Shown here: positions 1 through 8,302 of the stretch, piece by piece
How the letters are laid out: each line of letters starts with the position of its first letter
Numbering within the stretch: the stretch's first letter is position 1
Translations under genes and position numbers: made by a program
Source of the DNA: Clostridia bacterium
GTDB taxonomy: Bacteria; Bacillota; Clostridia; Oscillospirales; CAG-272
Assembly: GCA_017452525.1 (NCBI GenBank)
Contig: JAFTMG010000024.1
Span: forward strand, 1 to 64,000
DNA length: 64,000 bases
Direction of reading: 5' to 3'
Notes under the pieces: generated by a model
What the model was told of the DNA's origin: nothing
Seen by the model: only the letters and a program-made list of their open reading frames with translations
Databases searched by the model: none

Positions 1-284
1 CGAACGTTAACTTAGTACTGACCGCAACGGTTAGCCTCTTCCTTGCTTGCCTCAGCGGCCTGCTTCTTGGTACCAACGAACAGAACGGTACCGCCGTTAG
101 CAGCCAGGTCGCGAACGAACATGTAAGCTTCCTCGAACTTCTTAACGGTCTTCTGGAGGTCAATGATATAAATACCATTTCTCTCGGTGAAGATGTACTC
201 CTGCATCTTGGGGTTCCATCTTCTGGTGTGGTGTCCGAAATGAACACCTGCTTCCAGCAACTGCTTGATTGTGATAACAGACAT
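1..284 (-). CDS. rpsB: 30S ribosomal protein S2, N-terminal part with in-frame stop
   Basis: Small-subunit ribosomal protein S2. The start at 284 is fixed by a strong GAAGGAGG site 8 nt upstream; residues 9-27 carry the S2 signature ([19 protein letters not shown]), followed by the usual IDLQKT segment. About 90 codons in, at 12-14, the frame meets TAA where the family has a second Tyr (CGQ-Y-Y-V-N); the next codons read V-N-V-R, the expected continuation. So the frame is intact and only one codon is altered (TAC or TAT to TAA), just before the gene leaves the window. An essential gene should not be cut here, so a sequencing or assembly error is likely; a true nonsense mutation or a second rpsB copy cannot be excluded. 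A promoter and structured leader precede it. Confidence 0.9.
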
Positions 285-411
285 TTTTATGTCCTCCTTC
301 GGTTTTTCCTCCACAGATATGCGGTTGTTTTGATCTGCGAGAACTCGCAGACACCGAAAACACCTTCCCATTCTGTGTGAGTATTTTATTATTTGCGCGC
401 TTGCGCAACGC
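285..411 (-). promoter_or_regulatory. rpsB 5' leader with hairpin
   Basis: The presumed transcript has about 125 nt before the rpsB start. It contains a perfect 8-bp hairpin (CTCGCAGA paired with TCTGCGAG around two bases, 334-351) and two purine-rich sites, the nearer one being the ribosome site. S2 is known to control its own synthesis through leader RNA in several bacteria; that this leader does so is inference from position and structure only. Confidence 0.4.
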
Positions 412-416
412 AGATT

Positions 417-445
417 ATTATACCATATCTTGTTATATTAAGCAA
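417..445 (-). promoter_or_regulatory. rpsB promoter
   Basis: On the minus strand TTGCTT (440-445) and TATAAT (417-422) are 17 nt apart. Just upstream lies a tandem 11-bp repeat (460-481). Confidence 0.75.
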
Positions 446-459
446 GATGCTTTTCAAAA

Positions 460-481
460 GTTTACAATTTGTTTACAATTT
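460..481. repeat. tandem 11-bp direct repeat upstream of rpsB promoter
   Basis: Two perfect copies of GTTTACAATTT lie head to tail, ending 14 nt upstream of the rpsB -35 box. AT-rich; could be an UP element or a regulator site. No known protein is assigned. Confidence 0.6.
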
Positions 482-494
482 GACGTTTCTCAAA

Positions 495-791
495 TCAAAG
501 AAGCTTGATCCGTCTGTCATTCTTTCGAAAGAATTCACAATACGGTGCCTCACTTGGATTGAGCCGAACTAAAACGGTATCCTCGCCGACACATTCGATC
601 TTATCCCACGGAATCCGAAACTCATCATTCTTTCCGCACCGCAAAAATCCTTGATGCACCGTCAGCAGAAGCGCGGTGATTCGTCCATCATTCAGATCGA
701 ACTCGAAATCATCCGCATACCCGAGTCGCATGCCATCACAGAGATTGATGATCTCTTTTTCCCGCAGTTGTACGGTACTGCACCTTTTCAT
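495..791 (-). CDS. YlmC/YmxH family PRC-barrel sporulation protein
   Basis: A 98-residue single-domain protein of the YlmC/YmxH type, a short PRC-barrel family common in spore formers. The pattern is typical: an N-terminal L-REKEIINLCDG-RLG stretch, an acidic D-N-D-GRI strand turn, and a central IPW-KIE-VGEDTVLV strand pair near residues 60-75. Start at 791 with GGGGGAG 4 nt upstream. It is the last gene of a long minus-strand cluster, 69 nt after the P-type ATPase homologue. The family's biochemical role is unclear; some members are made under sporulation sigma factors, but no such promoter was recognised here. The short gap before it holds partial inverted repeats around CTGATCAG. Confidence 0.8.
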   Translation of the reverse strand: MKRCSTVQLREKEIINLCDGMRLGYADDFEFDLNDGRITALLLTVHQGFLRCGKNDEFRIPWDKIECVGEDTVLVRLNPSEAPYCEFFRKNDRRIKLL

Positions 792-860
792 CTGTCTCCC
801 CCTCTCGATACTGATCAGTTAATATCAGTATATGAGGGAGAGGCGTGAACAAATCACGGT

Positions 861-3134
861 TTAATGATATCTCCCGTATTGGTACAACTTCATAACCAGG
901 GCGGAAAGAATGACCGCAATGGGACCGATCAACAACAGATAGCTGTACGGTGCGGCGATCTTTTGAGCAATTCCCAATGGTGTGAGCCATCCAAGGATGC
1001 CGCCAAGCAAACAAAACAGTACGCAGCATATACCAACGATCAGTAAATTTCTGCGGTTGTGTCCCCTCTTCAAGCTATCCGACATATCCCACTGAACCAG
1101 AAAAGCCGTGGTCTGCATCGAAAGCAGGCTCAGATAGTAGGCATTGCCATCGGAGGCTTGTCCGGAGGTATTATAATAAATGAATAGAAAAGCAATTAAA
1201 GTCAAGACACCCGCCGCGATCGCTTCGGTTACCGTTCCGCCAAACAAGTACCTTTTGGAAGTATTTGGCGTTGGTTCATGGCTGACACGTGTCAGGAAAA
1301 GCCAAACAAAAAACAGATCTACAAACAGTCCGCTGAATAAAATGCGAAGTGACGGCACGGTATACAACCCGATCAACATAGAAGGAAGGAGCATAACCGC
1401 CCGCAGCACAAGTGTATACAGTAGATACCGTGTCATATCGGTCAGATTACGGGCAGTATCCTCGGCGGTGTGTAGGGTATGCAGGATGGAGGAAATACCG
1501 CCGTAACGACGTGAAGCACACGGAATCAGTACGTCTGCCTTTTGTCGCATACGCTGAGTAGCCACGTCCTCACGCCCACGACTTATCATGGGAGAACGCT
1601 CTCTTTCTCTGTCGGAATCGGTATAAACCGAAATATCATCCACGCAGGCAAAGCTGACATCGGCTTGCTTGAGCGCGGCATATTCCTCGGGGCTGTTTCC
1701 CAAAAGCCCCACTTTCTTCCCCGATTTTTGCAATGTGATCATCAGTTCTCTCAACTCTTCGTTGGAAAAACCGCAATATGCAAGATATTTTCCCCATCCG
1801 GATGTGATTTTTCGATTTTCGGCACGAAACCGAGAAGCCAGGGCGATCTGTGAGCGGGAGGATATCAGAGCGGAGCGAATGATATAGGTAACAGACCGAC
1901 TGCTTTCCGTTTCCAAAAAGATGATTGGAGTGATTCCGAGCTCTTTCAGCTGCCTCAGGCAGTCCTCACGACCCGCAAGAAACGCCTCACTCATGGCAAG
2001 CTTCAATTCCTGTTTATGTATTTCCGACTCCTGCTCTCCTCTGCTCACAGATCGTGATGCGGTCTCGGATTCGTGCTCGGGATAATAGGAAAACGCTTGT
2101 GAACCGAGCAGAAACAGAACGTCGATATCGGAGAGCCGATCCGTTTCCTTGTCGGTTTTGATCAGCGCTGTGTCTCCGTTCCCCTTGGCGGCATAAGCAC
2201 GGTATATTCCGATTGCCTGCCCCAGCTTCAACACGGTATCCATATTCCCCGCAGGATTTGCCAGACAGATACATAAAAGTGAGGAAAAAAGCAGCGGCAA
2301 GCTCTCGGCATTCTTGCCGATCAATAGACAAAGAAACACAAGCGGAATGGTTGCGAGCAATAGCCCGACCTGCAAAACGGCTACGGCTTTTCTGATTCGC
2401 TTTGCCGTTTTCGGACACGACTGTCCGCTACGTATAAAATAGCCGCCCTGCAAGGCGCCGATATAGGTGTGCATCCCTGCTTCCACCACAAGCCCCTTGA
2501 TCGATCCGCTTTCTATGACAGATCCGCCATAAATCATATTGATATGTGTACTGATATCATTCTCCGTAGAAACGGATACCTCATCGGCGGCAGATTTCAA
2601 CGAACGAATATACTGTGCTTCGCCCTTTCTATCTCCGAGATAATCCAAAACACGGACGCGGTCTGCCGTAACGAGGCGAATATCGCAGGGGGCAACGTCA
2701 CCATGCTCCAATTCGATCAGATCTCCCGGAACCAGCTTGGAATAGTGCAACAAAAACATCTGTCCTTCTCGTATAACACGCACCGGCGGAATCATCGCTT
2801 TGGCGGGAACGCGCAGGACTCTTCCTGACCAGACATCAGCCACCACCAAAAACAAAATGTACAGAACGGTAAAGGTAAGAAAAATGCCTCCGTAAAGCGG
2901 TTGCTTGAAAAAGATCAACAGCAGACCCAATACGATCAATAATATGATCGACGGCTGCATGATCACCTCTCGGACACAATCTACGGGGGCGGCATGTGAC
3001 GACTGAAAAAAATTGTTTTCGCCAATCTTTTGCAGGCGCGCTCTCGCCGCCTTCCGGGAAAGACCGGAGGCGGCGGAGGTATTCAGTTTCTTTTCTGTCT
3101 CACTCAAGGAGAGCGCAGTCCATTTTTCACTCAT
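861..3134 (-). CDS. P-type ATPase homologue lacking catalytic motifs (pseudoenzyme)
   Basis: A 757-residue membrane protein with the P2-type cation ATPase plan: a cation-ATPase N domain (1-45, with GLS---A--RL---G-N), paired helices near 58-100 and 248-296, and about six C-terminal helices (570-750). Every catalytic signature is changed. The DKTGTLT site reads L-G-S-Q-A-F-S at 343-349, with Leu343 in place of the phosphorylated Asp; GDGVND reads G-N-S-P-E-E at 479-484; the actuator TGES reads K-G-E-A at 170-173; PEGL in helix 4 reads P-A-G-N at 294. The nucleotide domain is shortened. There is no internal stop, so the frame has been kept while activity is presumably lost. It starts 6 nt after the Clp ATPase gene, with a weak ribosome site, suggesting coupling. 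A role as a membrane sensor, scaffold or partner is inference. Confidence 0.8.
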   Translation of the reverse strand: MSEKWTALSLSETEKKLNTSAASGLSRKAARARLQKIGENNFFQSSHAAPVDCVREVIMQPSIILLIVLGLLLIFFKQPLYGGIFLTFTVLYILFLVVADVWSGRVLRVPAKAMIPPVRVIREGQMFLLHYSKLVPGDLIELEHGDVAPCDIRLVTADRVRVLDYLGDRKGEAQYIRSLKSAADEVSVSTENDISTHINMIYGGSVIESGSIKGLVVEAGMHTYIGALQGGYFIRSGQSCPKTAKRIRKAVAVLQVGLLLATIPLVFLCLLIGKNAESLPLLFSSLLCICLANPAGNMDTVLKLGQAIGIYRAYAAKGNGDTALIKTDKETDRLSDIDVLFLLGSQAFSYYPEHESETASRSVSRGEQESEIHKQELKLAMSEAFLAGREDCLRQLKELGITPIIFLETESSRSVTYIIRSALISSRSQIALASRFRAENRKITSGWGKYLAYCGFSNEELRELMITLQKSGKKVGLLGNSPEEYAALKQADVSFACVDDISVYTDSDRERERSPMISRGREDVATQRMRQKADVLIPCASRRYGGISSILHTLHTAEDTARNLTDMTRYLLYTLVLRAVMLLPSMLIGLYTVPSLRILFSGLFVDLFFVWLFLTRVSHEPTPNTSKRYLFGGTVTEAIAAGVLTLIAFLFIYYNTSGQASDGNAYYLSLLSMQTTAFLVQWDMSDSLKRGHNRRNLLIVGICCVLFCLLGGILGWLTPLGIAQKIAAPYSYLLLIGPIAVILSALVMKLYQYGRYH

Positions 3135-3140
3135 GATCCA

Positions 3141-5480
3141 TTATAAGCACGTGATCTTCAAGCTCTCGCCATTCTTCTGTACGGAAATCGAGATCTGTGA
3201 GATCTTGTGATGATAGTCGGCAATGATCTGCTCTGCAAGCGGATCTTCGATATGGGTCTGAATAAAGCGGCGCATATTTCTCGCACCGAATTTACGCGAA
3301 TAGGAGTGGGAGGCGATCCACGCCACCGCATCCTCGGAGACGTGAAGCGTGAGCCCTTTCTCGCACAGTGCGTCCTTCAACTCGCCCAACATGATATTGG
3401 CAATGCGAACGAAATCATTTTCATCCAGTGAACGGAAGGTTAGGATCTCATCCACACGGTTCAAAAACTCGGGGCGGAGGAAGGAGGAGAGTGCCTTTTC
3501 AGTTTGTGCTTGCGCCTGCTGCCTCTCCGATTCGCCAAAGCCTGCCGAGGAGCCGCTATGGTCGGAGCCGGCATTGGTCGTCATCACGATAACGGTATTT
3601 TCAAAATTGACCGTCTTTCCGTGCGCGTCGGTAATACGACCGTCATCCAGGATCTGCAACAAAATATTCAAAACATCGGGATGCGCCTTTTCTATCTCGT
3701 CAAACAGAATGACCGAGTAGGGGCGACGGCGGATCTTTTCCGTCAACTGTCCCGCCTCATCATAGCCAACGTATCCGGGAGGCGCTCCGATAATGCGGGA
3801 GACCGAGTGCTTCTCCATAAATTCTGACATATCCAATCGGATCAGCGTTTCGGGGGAATGGAAGAGATCGTTTGCCAGCACCTTGACCAGCTCTGTTTTT
3901 CCGACACCGGTCGGTCCCGCGAAAATGAAGGACACGGGTTTTCTCTTATAGGAAACGCCGGCGCGGTTGCGCTTGATCGCGCGAGTTACGGCGCTGACAG
4001 CCTCGTTCTGACCGATGATACGTTTCAGTAATCGGGTTTCAAGATTTTCCAGCCGCTCAAACTCGTCCTCTTTGACTGTAGACGCAGGCACACCGGTCCA
4101 TATCTCGATCACCTCGGCAAGATTGGCAGAAGTCAGAACCACCTGCTCGCAAAGTGGCTCGATCTCATTCAATCGGGTGGAGAGCTTGAGCTCCTTCTCC
4201 TTGATCTTTGCCAGCTTTTCGTAGCGTGCCTGCTCCAAGCGTTCATCCGTCACCGTTTCAGCCTCGCACGCTTCCCTTTCCGTTTTCAACGAGATCAATT
4301 CGTCACGGATCTTGGCAGATTTGTTCAGCTCTGCGCAATTCAACGAAAGGTTTGCCGCTGCCTCATCCAACAGGTCAATGGCTTTGTCAGGCAGAAAGCG
4401 GTCTGTGATATAGCGTTCCGATAGGGTGACTGCCTGACGAAGAAGCTCGTCGGGAATGCGGATGCTGTGGAACTTTTCGTAATAGTGCTTGATCCCGCGA
4501 AGCATTTCCACCGTTTCATCCATAGAAGGCTCTGCTACCATCACGGGCTGGAAGCGGCGCTCCAACGCGGTATCCTTTTCGATATACTTGCGATATTCTG
4601 TCAGCGTTGTCGCACCGATCACCTGCACCTCTCCGCGGGAAAGAGCGGGCTTGAGAATATTGGCGGCATTGACGCTACCCTCGGAATCTCCGGCGCCGAC
4701 GATATTGTGTACCTCATCGATCACAAGGATCACGTTTCCTGCTTCCTTTACCTCATTCAGCAGACCGAGGATGCGGGACTCAAACTGACCGCGGAACTGT
4801 GTTCCTGCCACCAGTGCTGTCAGATCCACAAGATATACTTCTTTTCCTTTCAAACGATATGGCACGGTTTCTTCAACGATCCGTTGTGAAAGTGCCTCGG
4901 CAATTGCCGTTTTGCCCACACCGGGCTCACCGATCAAACAAGGATTGTTCTTTTGACGTCGGCTCAGAATCTGGATCACGCGCGCCAGTTCACGCTCTCG
5001 TCCCACGATCCGATCCAGCTTGCCTTCCGCTGCGGCACGGGTCAGATTTCGGCAATAGGTCGTGAGAAACTTGTATTTTTTGTCTTTTTTATCGGACTTC
5101 TTTTCCTTGGAGCTCCCGCCGTTTTTGCCCTTTTGCTCTTGTTCGGCAGGAAGATCGGCATTGTTTTTTTGAAGTGCCGCGCTCTCTTCCATCAGCTTTT
5201 GGAAATCGATTGTGGGAGCTCCTCCCTCTACAATGTTACCGTTTTCGTCGAGAGGCACCTCCCCATTGGAGAACATCTCGTTTACCTCGTCCTCCATTTC
5301 CGCCAGCTGCTCGGCAGTCATTCCAAGCTTACCAAGCGCATCGCTCATCAAATTTTCAATAGGAAGTCCCAGCTCCTTTGCGCAATGAAGACAAAGCCCC
5401 TCACCGCGCTTCTGATTATTTTCTATCTTGGTAACAAACACCACCGCCATACGCTTGTGGCATCTTGTGCATATGATCAT
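3141..5480 (-). CDS. Clp ATPase with N-terminal zinc finger (ClpE-like)
   Basis: A Hsp100/Clp AAA+ unfoldase of 779 residues. Instead of Clp-N repeats it begins with a zinc finger (Cys4, Cys7, Cys30, Cys33), as in ClpE and McsA, then an acidic segment and a Lys-rich linker (about 115-137). AAA-1 has Walker A GEPGVGKT (184-191) and Walker B VIDE (253-256); a middle coiled coil spans about 385-440; AAA-2 has GPTGVGKT (522-529) and ILFDE (591-595). A G-F loop (Ala646-Gly-Phe) follows AAA-2 where ClpC and ClpE dock ClpP, so it probably delivers unfolded substrates to ClpP. B. subtilis ClpE is about 700 residues, so this one has a longer linker. No CtsR site or mcsAB genes are nearby. It lies between cvpA and the dead P-type ATPase. 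Confidence 0.85.
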   Translation of the reverse strand: MIICTRCHKRMAVVFVTKIENNQKRGEGLCLHCAKELGLPIENLMSDALGKLGMTAEQLAEMEDEVNEMFSNGEVPLDENGNIVEGGAPTIDFQKLMEESAALQKNNADLPAEQEQKGKNGGSSKEKKSDKKDKKYKFLTTYCRNLTRAAAEGKLDRIVGRERELARVIQILSRRQKNNPCLIGEPGVGKTAIAEALSQRIVEETVPYRLKGKEVYLVDLTALVAGTQFRGQFESRILGLLNEVKEAGNVILVIDEVHNIVGAGDSEGSVNAANILKPALSRGEVQVIGATTLTEYRKYIEKDTALERRFQPVMVAEPSMDETVEMLRGIKHYYEKFHSIRIPDELLRQAVTLSERYITDRFLPDKAIDLLDEAAANLSLNCAELNKSAKIRDELISLKTEREACEAETVTDERLEQARYEKLAKIKEKELKLSTRLNEIEPLCEQVVLTSANLAEVIEIWTGVPASTVKEDEFERLENLETRLLKRIIGQNEAVSAVTRAIKRNRAGVSYKRKPVSFIFAGPTGVGKTELVKVLANDLFHSPETLIRLDMSEFMEKHSVSRIIGAPPGYVGYDEAGQLTEKIRRRPYSVILFDEIEKAHPDVLNILLQILDDGRITDAHGKTVNFENTVIVMTTNAGSDHSGSSAGFGESERQQAQAQTEKALSSFLRPEFLNRVDEILTFRSLDENDFVRIANIMLGELKDALCEKGLTLHVSEDAVAWIASHSYSRKFGARNMRRFIQTHIEDPLAEQIIADYHHKISQISISVQKNGESLKITCL

Positions 5481-5508
5481 TATTGAAGAATCCTTTCCTG
5501 ATTAGGGG

Positions 5509-6216
5509 TTAAAACAATTTGATATTGGCGATCAGTTGGAACAGACGTGTTCCCTCGATCAGCTCTTCCGCAACAAATTTTCCGCTTGCGGCACCGATAA
5601 ATTTCAAAAGATACGCGCCGATGAAGCAAAAGATAAACGCATTCAATACGGCAAACAAAAGTCCGAGAACGAATCCGAGTAGGTGATTGATCTGTTTGAG
5701 AACGGGCAACTCAAAGATCTTACTCAAAACACCGGTGAACAGGATCAGCAGAACAAAGGCGACCAGAAAAACAATCAGATAGCCAAACAGATTGGAAATC
5801 ACCGTTGTGATGGGGGCGGCAATGGTCTGGGAAAGATCCGTCAGATTTTCACGGGTCGCCGCAGTCAGATCGCCGTACTTGGCTTCCAGTTCCGCCATGT
5901 TTCCACCAAAGCGCTCTACCAGCGAAACGAACGCTTCCGGCATTTTATCAAACAGCTCGGACAGATCGAAGGACTCGGTCTGTTTATCAAAAAACGATAC
6001 AAGAAGATTATACACTCTGTCTGCGATCTTATTCCCAATCAATTTGGTTGCGATCACACCTCCGAGCTTGGGTCCGAGCAGCATGGCAAGCAGGAAGGAA
6101 AGCAGAGTTCTGCCAAAACCCAGAACCGCCTTCACAAATCCGCGATGGGTATAATAGACCAAGGTACCCAAAACAATTGCAATCAAAAGAACGTCAAGAA
6201 TCCAACTCATAAACAT
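5509..6216 (-). CDS. CvpA family membrane protein
   Basis: A 235-residue inner-membrane protein of the CvpA/colicin V production family. It opens with W-LD--LI-I and a hydrophobic helix, has Y--RGF near residue 25 as is typical, a second helix (about 36-52), a polar loop (60-135), and two or three C-terminal helices (140-205). Function in Gram-positives is not settled; the family has been linked to envelope integrity. The nearest good ribosome site (AAAGGAG) is too far from ATG at 6216 unless a perfect 7-bp hairpin (6221-6239) folds between them, leaving 6 nt. A second in-frame ATG lies at 6210. Confidence 0.8.
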   Translation of the reverse strand: MFMSWILDVLLIAIVLGTLVYYTHRGFVKAVLGFGRTLLSFLLAMLLGPKLGGVIATKLIGNKIADRVYNLLVSFFDKQTESFDLSELFDKMPEAFVSLVERFGGNMAELEAKYGDLTAATRENLTDLSQTIAAPITTVISNLFGYLIVFLVAFVLLILFTGVLSKIFELPVLKQINHLLGFVLGLLFAVLNAFIFCFIGAYLLKFIGAASGKFVAEELIEGTRLFQLIANIKLF

Positions 6217-6280
6217 ATTGGCTGTTTATCAAAAACAGCACTCCTTTCTGAAAATGATCATCAAACACTGATATGTGGGT

Positions 6281-7489
6281 TCAGGATTTCAAGTTTAGAA
6301 AACGCGCGATCGAACGGGAACATAAAAGCAGCTCATCCTCGGAATACCACAACAGCTCGTGTACCGAAAAATCAAACGTCTGCGAGGTACTACTCCCCGT
6401 CTCCCGGTGGTATGTCATCAACTCGCCCTCAGACATCATATAAATCCGGTCCTCTCCAACGAGGACCGAGTGAATATTCTCTCCCTCATCGCGTGCTCCG
6501 AGCAGTTCTCCATTTCGGTCAAAAATTTGAAGAGAACCGTCGGATAGGTTGAGAGCATATCCTTGCTCGCTGTAATGTGCTTTGGTGATTTTCTGCGTAA
6601 AGGACAAGTCTGACAGAATCTCACCGTCGGTATTTAATATCAGCATACGATCCGTTCCCGTGAGATACAATATCTCATTATCCGCAAAAGCGCACTTCAG
6701 AGGGAAAAGCCCCTCAAAGCTCCACTCCCGCAAGAGTGTATCCGTTCCTGCAGCATACAACTCAATCTTCGTCAGATAATGCCCCTGCAAGGTATCCGTG
6801 GTCACAATGGCGAGGAGATTCCCCTTCTGATCAAGAGCGAGCGCCGTAGCAAAGGCGTTTTTGAAATGTTCTGCCTTCAAGTGATTGTATTTGTCATATA
6901 CCGAGATCACCGAGGAGCTTCCGTTTTGGGAAGCTACCGCAAGCCAACCGGCATCGGAAACGGCGGCGCAGGTCAAATTCCCCTTGACTTTACCGGAATA
7001 GATGCGGGAAAAGGCATTGAAAAGATAGAAATCCGTCCCTCCTTGGTCGTACACAAGAATATAGCGCGAGGAGGTATGCAAACGCGGAGCGTTCATATTC
7101 CATTGGCGGCTCAAGGTCTGCCGCCCCGTGGCAGAAAACACCGTCAATCCGGATGAGCCTGCTACCGCAAGCCCTCCGCGGTATGTATCAAAGTCCTGTG
7201 CGTCATCCGCGTTGTAAACGAGACTTGTAAAAGTTACATTTTCCGAATCCACCGCGGCGTGAATGTCCTTAAAGAGATAAAAGAAATTTTCATACGTGAT
7301 GTCATCCGAGCGGATCAGCATGGAGAGGATGACAAACAGCGCAAGAAGACTGAACAGCACCAACTGCGCGATATGGTATTCTCTTGCTACCGACGCGTGG
7401 TATGGATTCTGCGCAGCAAAATCCTCGCCGGACAACTTGATCTTCTCTCCGCTCTTCGGATCGGTTCGAAAAAGCTTGAACAGTCTCAA
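6281..7489 (-). CDS. DUF5711 family membrane-anchored beta-propeller protein
   Basis: 402 residues: a cytoplasmic N-terminus of about 40, one membrane helix (about 41-60, LVLFSLLALFVILSML), then an extracellular part made of repeated beta segments with alternating hydrophobic strands and G-L-V--S--G turns, as in WD40/PQQ-like propellers. It matches the DUF5711 family found in Clostridia, usually near cvpA or envelope genes. The start is taken as TTG at 7489, 9 nt after AAAGGAGG; the ATG four bases earlier is in another frame and stops at once. It sits 64 nt upstream of cvpA and 38 nt downstream of truA. The ligand is unknown; a structural or sensing role at the cell surface is inference. Confidence 0.75.
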   Translation of the reverse strand: MRLFKLFRTDPKSGEKIKLSGEDFAAQNPYHASVAREYHIAQLVLFSLLALFVILSMLIRSDDITYENFFYLFKDIHAAVDSENVTFTSLVYNADDAQDFDTYRGGLAVAGSSGLTVFSATGRQTLSRQWNMNAPRLHTSSRYILVYDQGGTDFYLFNAFSRIYSGKVKGNLTCAAVSDAGWLAVASQNGSSSVISVYDKYNHLKAEHFKNAFATALALDQKGNLLAIVTTDTLQGHYLTKIELYAAGTDTLLREWSFEGLFPLKCAFADNEILYLTGTDRMLILNTDGEILSDLSFTQKITKAHYSEQGYALNLSDGSLQIFDRNGELLGARDEGENIHSVLVGEDRIYMMSEGELMTYHRETGSSTSQTFDFSVHELLWYSEDELLLCSRSIARFLNLKS

Positions 7490-7527
7490 GGCATGGCGCC
7501 TCCTTTCTCACATGTGATATATTCGGA

Positions 7528-8301
7528 TCAAAAACCGTACACCACCTGATTCAAGTACAGTCCGCATGCCGGCAAGGTACTTCCCGCCAATGACCGGTCC
7601 CGACTCTTTAAAATTTCAGGAATGTCGGACGGCGAGATTTTTTCCTCTGCCACAGCGATCAGGGTCCCTGCCATGATACGCACCATATTGTAGAGGAATC
7701 CGTTTGCGGAGACGGTAAACGTGATCAAGTTGTCATTCTTTGTAACTTTCGCCCCGTATATACAACGAACCGTTGATGTGACCTTGGAGCCCTGCGCCAT
7801 AAATGCCGCAAAATCATGCTCTCCCAGAAACGCCTCACAAGCAAGGTTCATCCGCGCAATGGCGTCCGCATCCAACACGTGAGGATAGGAATGTGCCAAG
7901 CCCTCGCGGAACGGATCGCGAATGGGACTGTTCCAGATCAGATACCGATATTCCTTATGCCGCACGTCGTATCTTGGATGAAAGTTCTTCGGAACCCAGG
8001 AGGCTGACAGTATTGCGATATCTCGCGGCAGGTGGGCGTTCAGCGCCAGCGGGATCCGCTCGGTTGGAATCGATGTTTTCAGATATCCCTGTCCTCGCTC
8101 GGATACGGTAATGCAAAACATATTGGCGTGAACGCCGCTGTCGGTACGGCTACAGCCGATGATATCACATTCCGTTCCGAATACCGCACGCGCCGCCTCG
8201 TTCAGCTTTTGCTGGACGGTAACGCCCACCTTCTGGACCTGATAGCCGCAATAGGCGGTGCCGACAAAGGAAAGAGTACAAAATAATTTTTGATTTTCCA
8301 T
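7528..8301 (-). CDS. truA: tRNA pseudouridine synthase A
   Basis: TruA isomerises uridines 38-40 in the anticodon arm of tRNAs. 257 residues, the usual length. The catalytic loop G-C-S-R-T-D-S-G-V-H-A has the invariant Asp at residue 54; further family blocks are F-PRYDVR-KEYRY near 110-120, the HDF-AF segment near 155, and the C-terminal FLYNMVRIM-GTLI stretch. The start lies 1 nt from the end of ecfT, so translation is probably coupled; there is no clear ribosome site of its own. The order ecfA1-ecfA2-ecfT-truA is widely conserved in Bacillota, which supports all four calls. Confidence 0.95.
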   Translation of the reverse strand: MENQKLFCTLSFVGTAYCGYQVQKVGVTVQQKLNEAARAVFGTECDIIGCSRTDSGVHANMFCITVSERGQGYLKTSIPTERIPLALNAHLPRDIAILSASWVPKNFHPRYDVRHKEYRYLIWNSPIRDPFREGLAHSYPHVLDADAIARMNLACEAFLGEHDFAAFMAQGSKVTSTVRCIYGAKVTKNDNLITFTVSANGFLYNMVRIMAGTLIAVAEEKISPSDIPEILKSRDRSLAGSTLPACGLYLNQVVYGF

Positions 8302-8302
8302 A

